A DNA stretch of 64,000 nt from Trichopria drosophilae (lineage: Eukaryota > Arthropoda > Insecta > Hymenoptera > Diapriidae): the NCBI GenBank assembly GCA_030407085.1, contig CM059583.1, positions 44,136,001 through 44,200,000 of the forward strand, written 5' to 3'. Positions 49,651-59,191 of the stretch are shown here, one piece after another. The notes beneath the pieces are model-generated. The model was given only the letters and a program-made list of their open reading frames with translations, was not told the origin of the DNA and made no database searches. Position 1 is the stretch's first letter; every line of letters begins with the position of its first letter. Made by a program: the position numbers and the translations under genes.

Positions 49651-49744
49651 TGATTACTATTTTTTGACTGTATTATATTGCTTCTACTAATACTACTAAT
49701 ACTACTACTACTATTACTACTACTAACACTATTTTGTTTTGCTG

Positions 49745-51028
49745 TTACCTATGTAGCTTGCGGAGGGTGAAAAAGAAGAAGAAGAATTGGCTAATGATGC
49801 TGACGGTTGTTTTTTTGTAACAATTTGCTGCATGAAGGTGCTGGTTCAGATCGTGTTGAAGTTTGCAGCGTCTGCATTTTCCAAGCCCGCACACGTGACG
49901 CCCATATTTAGAATTTATACATTTGTGACAATACATACAAATTTTTATATAATCGCATATGGTGCGCAGCCCTTTCCCTAATTTCGAATAAGATCCAGGA
50001 GCGCGATGTCTACGGAAACAGTCTGCATTATAAAAATCTCGATTGCAACTATTGCAGTGAAACGAATTATCGGATTTTTCACACGCGGACTGTGCGAAAC
50101 ACATGTTGCACGTGTGCGGACACTGATGGGAAGTTGGTCGCGCATATCGCTTGTTGCAATGATGACAATATCTTTTATATTTCCCCACCATCCCCATCAA
50201 ATTTGTAATCATTGAGAAGTGATTCGCTTCTGCATGATACAATATGTTTATTGTATCACCGGTGAACACATTGAATTCTCGTCGACCGTCAAAAATTAGA
50301 TCTTCAGACTCACCGATACCTATCCTGTCGTATATTACGAGTGCTATATTTTTATTTTTATAATAACGTTGAAATTCCTGAAATTGGAGAGTTGAACATC
50401 CATTTTCAGGAATTTGCACGTTAGCTTCGCGAATAATTCTCTGTGCTTGTTCTAATTGGAGGGTGTTGTGGCTGCAAATCCTTTTCCATATTCCCCGCGA
50501 CTCATCGGCGGGAATTATCTTCTTTTGCAAAAACCATTCACCCACTGCAAGCACTCTTGCAAAACATATGTTGTCACTGTTGCTAATAGTAACGATTGAT
50601 TTGCTTCGAAAAACCGCTTCACTAATAATATTGTTACCGCGACCACGAGGAATACGTACATGATGTACCTCGATTTGAAGAGTGTCGTTTAGGTTAAAAT
50701 TGGAAGCACTTTGCGCTACGGAATTTATTACATTAAATACGTCTGCGGCGTTAAAATTTGATATTGCACGAAAGGACATACCGGCAGGTTTTGAAAATGT
50801 ATCGGAATTAAAAGTTAACCCTATCAAGTCCGAATGACTATCCAATGTATTATTAACAATATGATCCGTTACAATTTTATAAAGTTCATTTATCGCGTCC
50901 TCCAAATAAACGATGGGATTCACATTGTCTGTAGGGGGTATTATTCGAAACTGAATTTCGCGACCCGATAGCTGAAACCGCTTATAAAAACGTTCGGAAT
51001 TATATAGTATATTCAGTTTACTTGGTGT

Positions 51029-51061
<33 letters not shown>

Positions 51062-51313
51062 CGATAACCCTCGATCTGGAATCGGATTATTCTCTTCTTC
51101 TTCTTCTTCCCTCTCGTCGTCAGCATCAGCAGTATATGGTGCACTGTAGTTGTTGTTGCAACTATTTTGGATGTCCTCCCTATCGTCATCGTTGTTCTCC
51201 TCCTCATTATCGGCTTCGTAAGTCCCGATACTACCTGTATCGTAACTAGTAGTGCTGATGCTGCTGGAACCACGACCGCTGAGATTTGGAGTCTGTTCTG
51301 CATCTAAAATCAA
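49745..51313 (-). pseudogene. Polymerase N-terminal region with zinc fingers
   Basis: About 520 codons are open. An acidic N-terminus and a Ser run (from a GAT/ATG-type repeat at 51,024-51,062) precede a conserved region with EVHHVRIPRGRG and DNICFARVLAVGEW, and then a cysteine-rich region with many CX2C pairs (CHHCNKRY, CNMC, CNSCNRDF, CMYC, CRRC). This arrangement is that of insect Maverick polymerase N-termini. The open frame starts at TTG, not ATG. A TTTTAG acceptor-like site at about 51,305 suggests an upstream exon that I could not identify. Confidence 0.8.
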
Positions 51314-52303
51314 AATTCATTATTTATATGATCAGAAAATTAATATGTTACTGTTACAGTATTATTTAGAATAAAATTATGTACATTATTGTATGCTGTA
51401 CCCGGGCGTAGGTTTTCTGCAGTTTCCCTACGCCATTGCACTATGAATGGGTATTTCTAAAAGACGGCTGCAGACGCACAAAGGTTAACGAAACGTAACT
51501 GAGGAATAAATGAATCTAATATTTAAATAAGTGTAACGTGACTTGATGTATTATGACCGTATACAAGCTATGTATGGTTTCGCGATAGATGATGCGTGAT
51601 CTCCTGAAGGATCTAGATAGGGATTTTCGGTATCAGGGTGTACTAACAGCCGAGGAGTGCTGGCACCCTGAGAGAGCTGACAGCCGGGGAGTGCTGTCAG
51701 CCGAGAAATATTGACAGCCGGGGAGTGCTGCCAGGCGAGGGAAATGAACAGCCGGAGAGAGCTGACCCCCGGGAGGCTGACAGCCGGGGAGAGCTGGCCA
51801 CCGGGGAGGGCTGTCAGCCGGAGAGTGCTGACAGCCAGGAAAAGTTTACAGCCGAGGAGAGCTGACCCCCGGGAGGCTGACAGCCGGGGAGAGCTGGCCC
51901 CCGGGGAGGACTGTCAGCCGGGGAGTGCTGACAGCCAGAAAATGTTACCAGCCGAGTAGAGCTGATATTGTATTTATTTTTGTAAATCGGAATTCTGATG
52001 GAGATCATGCATCTACCGTTTAAAATATTCAAATTAAATTCGAACCAATCGGAGACATGTCACGTGGGTGTGACAGTCTGGAATTGTTTTTCGGATCGAC
52101 GTGGTTGCTAAGGACGATCGTTTTTTGCTAATAACGGGTCGCTACTCGTCAGACTCGATTTGCTCTTGGTAGCGTTCGTTAGCATTTGCCGAATTGCCCA
52201 AAATATAAACGGTTTTCAAATAAGTATATCGACGTGTTTTCTTTCACCCTTTGTATTGTTAACATAATAAGATGTGAAGAGTTTAGTGTAAAACTTATAC
52301 TTT
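51314..52303. other. Polinton spacer with GC-rich minisatellite
   Basis: No gene is recognised. The minisatellite at 51,640-51,970 is listed separately. Open frames through it on both strands are by-products of the repeat. Confidence 0.6.
51640..51970. repeat. GC-rich minisatellite, ~101-bp higher-order unit
   Basis: The basic words GCTGACAGCCGGGGAG and GCTGTCAGCCGG alternate about every 17-22 bp. GCTGACCCCCGGGAGGCTG recurs at 51,761 and 51,862, giving a higher-order period of 101 bp over about two to three units. The GC content is far above the surrounding element. Confidence 0.9.
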
Positions 52304-53317
52304 TTACTCTTCTGATGTATCGAAGCATGTAGCGTCGATATACCTCATTACCAGAGGTATACTGACGGGTGGGTATACCTCCCCCTGCGAATTTTCAAAA
52401 GTGGAGGCAAGCCACCTCGCAACTCTCTGCATCTTGCTACCGTAATCGGTATTATTTTGCACGAGATGCAGACTCAGTCGCTTATAATAATCTAAAAAAA
52501 AATATAAAAAAACGTAATAAATATTAAATACATTTTTAATCGTCAAATTAATCTTTAAAAGACAGTATTAAATTTACCATTATTAATTTCGCTGACATAG
52601 GTCATACACCTTTGCTCCGGCTCATGGTGGGTGAAGTCTTGAAGGGTGGGCTGTCGAAACGTTGCATTTTCCCCCCTCAGGTTACCTTGCGTCAGGTCAT
52701 CCGCTCTGATGCTGCGTTCGTCATCCGCTGTAAGCGATGAATTATCCGAACCAAGATCGTTCGTATTGACAGATGGCGAGTCATCCCACAAACGCTCCAA
52801 ATCTGCGTAAAAGAATAGAAAAAATATACAAATGCACGAAATTTTTACATAAAAATGCACGAACCGAAACGAGAACCATCGCAATGAGTCTTGCCGCACG
52901 GTGCGAAGCGAACAAGTTGACACCCCGTTGCAATCGCTCTCGATTCGCCCTTGCTATGCTATTTGCTTCATACGTATATAAATTATTTCACTTACCTATA
53001 ACTGCTTGGCATTCATCCAGGATGCTTCGAAAGCGTCAACTGTTTCGGTACCCTCGCGAAATCAGAACATCCCCCGTGAGCCGCAACGCTGTGTCACACC
53101 GCACAATCACTTTATCGTAGAGGTTTTTCAAAACGTCGCACTCCAGAGCATACCGTATTATCTGGCGGAAATCATGGCACAATCGTTCAAACGATTTCCG
53201 GTGGGCACTCGCACCATATCGAAACCCGAACAGGTCAATTATCGTCGGATGGGTTGTCCCAATGAACGATATCATTAGGCAAATTGTTTTTCTTAAAGCC
53301 ATTGTACGCGCTTCCAT
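52304..53317 (-). pseudogene. Polinton three-exon gene, function unknown, one nonsense codon
   Basis: Three minus-strand pieces join by consistent phase-1 splicing: 53,317-52,996 (donor GGTAAGTG), 52,802-52,578 (acceptor TTTTACGCAG, donor GGTAAATT) and 52,491-52,304 (acceptor TTTTTTTTTAG). The joined frame is about 244 residues. An in-frame TGA at 53,036-53,038 (codon 94) interrupts it, so this copy is probably dead. The start ATG at 53,317 is followed by a short hydrophobic stretch (TICLMISFIG), then helical and acidic regions (DSPSVNTNDLGSDNSSLTAD). I recognise no domain. It might encode a terminal protein or regulatory factor, but nothing shows that. Confidence 0.6.
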
Positions 53318-53827
53318 TTTTTTTTATACGAACCCACGAACTAAAGACAAGTGAGAATTGGTAACTATGTTCACCAGTTTTATACATCTATGATGATTTC
53401 GTCGCTGTACTAAAAAACATATTTTTCTCACATAAACCTTTAAATTATTACAAAAACACTAGTGAAAACAGGTCAGTTTTCCTCAAAACTCATGAGAAAT
53501 CCTTCTATCTCATGTGTTTCCAATAACTTACGTACTTTATAGTATTTCTTTCCTTTTTCTCACATAATGTACAAAACTAATGTGGAAATGTTCACAGAAA
53601 ACTTGAAAATTATTACAAGCAGCAGATGGAATAGTTCGCTTTTCCCACAAAACGAATTTTACACCCTCACGTGTACTTGACTTAGTTATTCGGAGATTGT
53701 GAATATTTATGAGATAGAAGTAAATTACATACTTTATGTAACTTAGTGCACGTGCTCGGAGTAGTGTGTCGATTGATTGATTGACGTTTCTAATAAAAAA
53801 GTGAGTGAGTGAAAAATTGGGAGAAAT
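53318..53827. other. Divergent intergenic region of the Polinton
   Basis: About 510 bp separate the leftward genes (polymerase side) from the rightward genes. It probably holds both promoters, but I see no clear TATA box. The 103-codon minus-strand frame here looks incidental. Confidence 0.5.
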
Positions 53828-54873
53828 ATGGAAACTGATAAAAAACAAATGCCAACTCTAGACAAAAATGGTGAAAATACGGATGACATACACTCCCTCG
53901 CTACTCAAATTGTGTATCAAGAAACTCAAAATTTTGACGAAGAGACTGATAATGAAGATGAGGTGTCGTTGAAACCATCGACACATTTGCCATTATTCTC
54001 TGTCGAAATCGGGGGCAAGATGGCGGAAGTAGAAGCATATCAATCTCCAAATGAAAAGCGTGCTCACATGTCGCCTATAGTGCAGACAGGTATTCTCAAT
54101 ACACCAGCGTTGCTTTTGTCAACGACGTACTCATTGAACAAATCATCGAGTAAAAGACTCTGTGTTGGTATGGCACCTACGGATGCAGGTTTATTCATAC
54201 CCGTTGTAAACATTTATAATAACCAATCATCAACTGGACTAACTATACAAAAATAAATGTCAAAGAGTTTAACATACTCTTCACAACGTCGTACGGTGCG
54301 AAAGCGGTTCTATTCGAACAAGTCGCCAGCGCTAATAATAATTATGAAAATGGGTTTAGTGATAATGGTAAGAAAGCAGCAGCAGCAACAGCAGCAGTGG
54401 CCGAGAATAAGTTTCCCGAAGATAAAAATATGTTGAAAAAAAAGCCACCACCGAGAAAGAAACAAAAGAAGGAAGCATCTGACACAAAAATATTGAGAAG
54501 GAAAACTTTTACCCCCTCGATCGTAATGCACAAATCTATATTTGACGGTTTGAAAAGAATAGTGATCTGTGTCGAAGAACGAATGAAAATGCTCAATGAA
54601 ATTTTCGAAGATGTACAAAAATGTAGATTTCGAATCGAGGATGAAATTCTGAGACATCTTCTTTCACAAAATTACAAAAACCTACCTTACGATTTGCGTA
54701 TCGAACAAATTCTTTTTGAAAATCAGGAAGAAATGTGTAATTCCATGAAATCACAAATGTCAAAGGCTTTCTTTGCATATAGTTTGTTAAACATAACTGT
54801 GTATGAACTTATCGTACTATTTTTAGAAGTAATCATCGAAAATAGAAAAACCACGTTTAATGCTGTACTTTAA
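53828..54873 (+). pseudogene. Polinton gene of unknown function, frameshifted
   Basis: The first frame (53,828-54,256; ATG start) encodes an acidic N-terminus and a region with THLPLFSVEIGG. A -1 frame change just before its TAA leads into a second open frame that continues without a stop to 54,873: first VKEFNILFTTSYGAKAVLFE (just after 54,257), then a Lys/Pro-rich basic stretch (KKKPPPRKKQKKE), then a helical C-terminus (CVEERMKMLNEIFEDVQKC). The junction has a run of five A but no canonical slippery heptamer, so an indel in a dead gene is likelier than programmed frameshifting. I recognise no domain; a basic middle part suggests nucleic-acid contact. Confidence 0.6.
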
Positions 54874-55448
54874 AATTGACATGTATCATCATTCAAGCTG
54901 AAATAAATTACTTTTTAAAGTTTCCACGTTTTGCCTATCTGTAACCTGATAGCTTTAAGTAAATGTTTCATTCAGAAGGAACACTTCTTTTAAGATGTAT
55001 CACCTTGGTCTTTGATGTTGGAGCGTCGTCGTTTATTTCTATTTTAGCCTGGTGTGTATGTGCATGCGTGTGTGTGTGTGCATGTGTGTACGAATAATAT
55101 ACTTACTTTGCGCCTGTATTTATACTTATATACGGCAATTTCCGGAAAGAGGATGTAGCCGCATATGTTTCGGATTTTCTGACTTGACACAAATTATACT
55201 TTCAATAACTCGGTTTTGAAGATGCTTGCAAGCATTGTCGAAGGGGGCGACACCGGTTAGTCTTGTCAAATGCGGTTCCCCATCTTCGATATTCGCGAAA
55301 ATCAAGCTCGCGAAAGCCCGGGAGGGGAGCTATTCGCACTAAACGAGCTCGCGAAGGCCGCGGTTGGAGGGGAGCTTTCGCGGTAGATAAGCTCGCGAGA
55401 GCCCCGGGACGCGCCTCGCCACCAGCAGTGATTAAAAAATATTACCTT
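54874..55448. other. Polinton spacer with GT-rich simple repeat
   Basis: It contains a GTGTATGTGCATGCGTGTG-type repeat at 55,050-55,092. The 62 codons open upstream of the ATG at 55,449 are Arg-rich and unlike the conserved start, so I treat them as non-coding. Confidence 0.6.
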
Positions 55449-56405
55449 ATGGAGTATGCAAGGAAAATGATACTAGTTCCCGAAAGTGAGGTACGCGGTG
55501 CGAATGACGATAAGAGAACGGCACAAACACCCGGGACGGCACTTTCGAGATTGGACGAGGAATTATCGTATATTCTCCAGGGTGGAAATAGTGAGGCGTT
55601 TGATTGCGATGATATTTCCACGTTTAAGATTAAAGACGGTGAGGCAGCAAAAATTTTTCATGAACGTGGTAAACTCGCTCGGTACATTCGAACATTCCAA
55701 AGATATCTCCATTTTTTCACCAAACAATTATATGGTGAAAAACGAACAAACGTACAGAATGCAAAAGATATCAACGGTATTGAAGATATTGGTCATATCG
55801 AGAATGAGGGGGGTCAGGAACATCAGCAAAAACAGAATTCGCTAAACAGTGGACAGGTAATTTCTAAGACTCAACATGATGAACCAACCTCTAAGGTAAA
55901 GGATATGATTCCAAAGACAAATCCGATTGCTATCTCTGAAATTCTGAAAAGTATTCCTATCTCGTATAGACCAAAAGCTTTGAAATTACTAAATCATCTA
56001 CATCGCTCGAAACGTATTTCCTGGGATAGTGAAGGTATTGTAAGTGTCGACGGTTATGAACTTATCGGGTCTGACATTGTCGATCTCGTTAACGATGCAA
56101 CACGTTCGCGAAAATCTGCACGAGCAGTTGGTCGCGAAGAGTTTATCCGTGCTCTTCGTGCAGAACGTATCCCGCAACGTTCCGTCGGTAACAAATCTTT
56201 GTGGAACCTTGCGGCGACCCCGCGATTTGGTAAAAAAGCCCGAGATATTATAAACGCTGCGAGATTACGAAAAAACTTGTCGAAAAGTGTCGTCAGCGGC
56301 GAAGAAGAGGAGAAGGACAGTGAAAGTGAGAGAGAAAGAGTGAAAACGCCACAACGCAAACACGATAAATCAGGACATATGGAATGGCTGGACCTCGAAA
56401 TGTAA
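55449..56405 (+). CDS. Conserved Maverick protein upstream of integrase
   Basis: I place the start at the ATG at 55,449 (MEYARKMILVPESEV) because insect Maverick relatives begin with a similar AKKM(V/I)LVP sequence; the frame stays open upstream but with unrelated Arg-rich residues. Conserved blocks are KTPGT-like TPGTALSRLDEELSYIL near the N-terminus, then LARYIRTFQRYLHF, and near the C-terminus SYRPKALKLLNHL, RISWDSEGIVSVDG and DIVDLVND. The tail is acidic then basic. No enzyme motif is visible. It overlaps the integrase start by 22 bases, and the fixed position before the integrase suggests a linked role. This is the one clearly unbroken gene on this side besides the penton-like gene. Confidence 0.75.
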   Translation: MEYARKMILVPESEVRGANDDKRTAQTPGTALSRLDEELSYILQGGNSEAFDCDDISTFKIKDGEAAKIFHERGKLARYIRTFQRYLHFFTKQLYGEKRTNVQNAKDINGIEDIGHIENEGGQEHQQKQNSLNSGQVISKTQHDEPTSKVKDMIPKTNPIAISEILKSIPISYRPKALKLLNHLHRSKRISWDSEGIVSVDGYELIGSDIVDLVNDATRSRKSARAVGREEFIRALRAERIPQRSVGNKSLWNLAATPRFGKKARDIINAARLRKNLSKSVVSGEEEEKDSESERERVKTPQRKHDKSGHMEWLDLEM

Positions 56406-57475
56406 CGGAAAACGATCTCGAGCGCATCTACTACGATCCTTCACATCCCGTCGGCTACTCGGGTGCCCGAAATATTATTCGTTTCAAAAAGCATCGCTTT
56501 TCCGAGAAAAACATTCACGAGTGGCTAAATCAGCAAGATGCCTACACTCTACACAGGCCTATCAAAAGACGTTTTCAACGTTTAAGATATTCCGTTACAA
56601 ATATTGACGACCTTTGGGAAGCCGATCTCGTAGATTTACGATCTCTGAAGACTTACAACGACAATAAAAGCTACGTGCTTGTCGTCATAGATGTATTGAG
56701 TAAATATGTATGGGTCGAATCACTTCGAGATAAAAGCGCCCTTGAAGTTCTCGCGGGGTTTAAAAGAATTTTCGGTAGAAACGATGGTCGTACACCGGTC
56801 GTTCTTCAGACAGACCGCGGAAAAGAATTTATCGGTAAAGCGGTGTAAAATTATCTGCGTGAAATAGACATTCAATTTCGCGTTACTCGTAGCAACCCCG
56901 ATGTAAACGCAGCGATCGTTGAACGGTTCAATCGTACCCTGAAGGAGCGAATATGGCGCTATTTCACACATAAAAATACCAGGCGTTACGTTGATATTTT
57001 GCAAAAAATTACCGACGCGTACAATAACTCTTTCCACACAAGTATAAAAATGATACCGTCTTCGGTAACCTTATTCAACGCCCGCATTGCACGTCAAAAT
57101 ATCGAATCCAGATATCGCTCGAAAAGCAGACACAAGTCGTATAAATATGAAATAGGTGATCACGTTCGAATCAGTAGTGCTAAAAACGCATTCAAGAAAG
57201 GCTAGGAACGTGGCTGGAGTGAGGAGATTTTTCATATAAAGGCCGTTTTAAAACGTCAACATCTTTTGGTTTACGAGCTCGAAGACTTGAACGGCGAAGA
57301 GATTGAGGGCTATTTTTATCCGCAAGAACTAGGGGCAGTCTCGAAAATCCGAACAGAACAGGAATTTAAAATTGACCATGTAATCCGCTCTAAAGGTCAA
57401 GGTGCGAAGAAAGAATACTTAGCTGGGTTGGTTATCCCGAAAAATTCAACTCGTGGATCTCTGCTGGTAGTTTAA
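56384..57475 (+). pseudogene. Retroviral-type DD35E integrase (two nonsense codons)
   Basis: Maverick integrases insert the element into chromosomes by strand transfer. The whole gene lies in one frame. The catalytic triad is readable: D81 (WEADLVDL), D144 (LQTDRGKEF) and E180 (NPDVNAAIVERFNRTLKE), the last two with the canonical 35-residue gap. The C-terminus has an SH3/chromo-like block (YELEDLNGEEIEGYFYPQEL). An N-terminal zinc-binding HHCC domain is not evident. In-frame TAA at 56,846-56,848 falls between the second and third catalytic residues, and TAG at 57,203-57,205 precedes the C-terminal domain, so no active enzyme can come from this copy. Confidence 0.93.
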
Positions 57476-57488
57476 ATAACCTTTAAAA

Positions 57489-58334
57489 ATGCATCACTCA
57501 CAAATGGATGAGTTTTTTCTAGTTTTACCCAGCAACAGTAGTATGAAATATTTTCCCGATAATACAACTACAAGATTCACGACAGTTCTTCCCAAGGAAA
57601 TTGAATTAACAGGGAACTGGTTAGTGGGATTATCGGAAAATCACGTACCTTACAGTGTTGTACATATAAGACGTAATAATAATTCATTCACATTTGGAAG
57701 CTTGGAGATTGGGGCCGATGGACTGCAAGTTATCGATACAACCAGTATTAATATTTCCGAAGGTTATTACAATAGTGTATCTGATTTTGTAGACGGAATC
57801 AACGATCGTCTAAAAGTTTTTTACGACCAATTTTCAGACGGAGTACACTTACAATTCAATTATGCAAATACACGCGGGGGCATCGTTTCTTCGTTTTGTG
57901 CGCAAAAAGATTGTAAAAAATCACATTACTTTCTTTTTCACAGTTCGGTAAATAGGATTCTCGGACTTCCCGATATAGCGAACATTACTCGTAAAGAGGG
58001 GGAAGAAACTGATAAGAAAAATCGGATACATCGTTACTACCCTGCTAGTTTATCCCGAGCGATCCCCGATCAGTTATTTGTCTACACCGATATTTGCGAA
58101 CCAAACATTGTCGGTGATTCCCAAGTGACTTTATTGCGAATCGTTAATGTAGGCGGAAAAAATTATAATTACGGTGAAACTGTGGTAAGGCGTTTTTCAC
58201 CACCCAATTACATTCCACTTTTGTCGAAAAGATTTCGCGAAATTACAATAGATATAAGAGACCACGCAGGGGTACCAATACCATTCGAATATGGAACGTT
58301 GACCGTCACTCTTCACTTCAAAAGACAATATTGA
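57489..58334 (+). CDS. Probable penton-type minor capsid protein
   Basis: An intact frame of 281 codons starting ATG at 57,489, 14 bp after the integrase stop. The N-terminus has FFLVLPSNSSMKYFPDNTTT and FTTVLPKEIELTGNWLVGL, the block seen in insect Mavericks, where this gene sits just before the core-like and major capsid genes. By position and by its beta-rich composition I infer the single-jelly-roll penton-type vertex protein of Polintons. No motif proves it, and an attachment or other structural protein is possible. The C-terminus ends in TLTVTLHFKRQY, a typical beta strand. Confidence 0.55.
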   Translation: MHHSQMDEFFLVLPSNSSMKYFPDNTTTRFTTVLPKEIELTGNWLVGLSENHVPYSVVHIRRNNNSFTFGSLEIGADGLQVIDTTSINISEGYYNSVSDFVDGINDRLKVFYDQFSDGVHLQFNYANTRGGIVSSFCAQKDCKKSHYFLFHSSVNRILGLPDIANITRKEGEETDKKNRIHRYYPASLSRAIPDQLFVYTDICEPNIVGDSQVTLLRIVNVGGKNYNYGETVVRRFSPPNYIPLLSKRFREITIDIRDHAGVPIPFEYGTLTVTLHFKRQY

Positions 58335-58344
58335 ATGGTGTACA

Positions 58345-58977
58345 ATGTTGATTAATAATAATTACATCACATACTACGACGAACAGGCTGGTAGTGGTTT
58401 TGGTGGAAGCTTGTTGGGTAAAGGTCGAAAAATTCGAAACGTTTATGTCGGTTCTCTGGATCAGCGCGGTCACGGATTCGGTAGTTTTCTCGGAGGATTG
58501 TTTAGACGTATATTACCCTTATTAGGTAAATGAGCGACTGCAGTTGGTAAAGAGGCCTTACGTGCTGGAATAAATGTTCTCGATGATGTCGGCGAGAAGA
58601 AGGTTTCATTCAAGGAATCGTTAAGAAATCGCGCCAAAGAATCTGGCAAAAACCTCACAAGCAAAGCAAGAGAGAAACTTTCAAAAATGATGTCTGGTTC
58701 GTGGTATAAAAATTTATCAAAAATAGATCCTTTTCAGTATTCATCTGGTAATACGTTAGTGCATGTCACACAGCGACGTCGTCGACGCAACGCCAGTAAA
58801 TTACGCAAAACCAATTCGGGGCGTGTTTCGAAACGAAAGATAAATAGTTCTCGAGGGAAAAAGAAGAAGACGGTAAAGAAGAAGAAGAAAACTCAGAAGA
58901 GAAAGAAGAAAAATATCGTAAAGTGTAGGAGTAGAAAACGAAAGCGTAATATCGAATCAAACGACATATTTAGATAA
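58345..58977 (+). pseudogene. Gly-rich/Lys-rich virion core-like protein, one nonsense codon
   Basis: One frame of 211 codons is interrupted by TGA at 58,531-58,533. Before it lies a Gly-rich segment with QRGHGFGSFLGGLFRRILP, an amphipathic stretch reminiscent of membrane-active capsid peptides; right after it a VGKEALRAGINVLDDV block conserved in insect Mavericks. The C-terminal 60 residues are dominated by Lys and Arg, like DNA-condensing virion core proteins of adenoviruses. I infer a structural protein combining both parts; the adenovirus pVI/core comparison is by analogy, not shown homology. Confidence 0.55.
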
Positions 58978-59191
58978 AAATAGAAATAATGTCATTTCTC
59001 CATTCACACTCGTGCGAGTGCATGAAATCCGAGCTCGACCTCTTCACCTTACCTCCAACACAAACGACGATCGAGAGCTCGCACTGGGTGCATTATAAAC
59101 CCGTTTCTTCGTTAACAGATGACTCGCCGATAGAATTTGTTGTACCCGGTCATGGCGAAGAGTACATTGACCTTGCGCATACTATGATTAG

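Larger units (their letters stand above)
46923..51313 (-). pseudogene. Protein-primed family B DNA polymerase of the Polinton (broken)
   Basis: This is the replicative polymerase of Mavericks, copying the element from its protein-capped ends. On the minus strand four pieces lie in order. The N-terminal zinc-rich part is 49,745-51,313. The exonuclease I/II part is about 49,263-49,650 (DFETR, HNAKGFDSQF). The main part is 47,133-49,211, with exonuclease III YCKMDVD (residues 75-81), an FHGCFYHGC cluster (200-208), polymerase motif A DVCSLYP (310-316), motif B KLCLNSFWGKFG (507-518) and motif C DTDS (605-608). The C-terminal tail is 46,923-47,132 (ending LPFGYKA). Breaks are an (AGT)n-rich gap near 49,680-49,745, frame changes near 49,265 and 49,190, and an in-frame TAG at 47,133-47,135. 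A complete enzyme cannot be made from this copy. Confidence 0.92.

Noticed and set aside
51013..51303. His-rich open frame overlapping the polymerase N-terminus
   Set aside because: It is a shadow of the polymerase frame created by the GAT/ATG repeat.
55263..55448. N-terminal extension of the conserved Maverick protein
   Set aside because: The extension is Arg-rich and unlike relatives; the conserved start is the ATG at 55,449.
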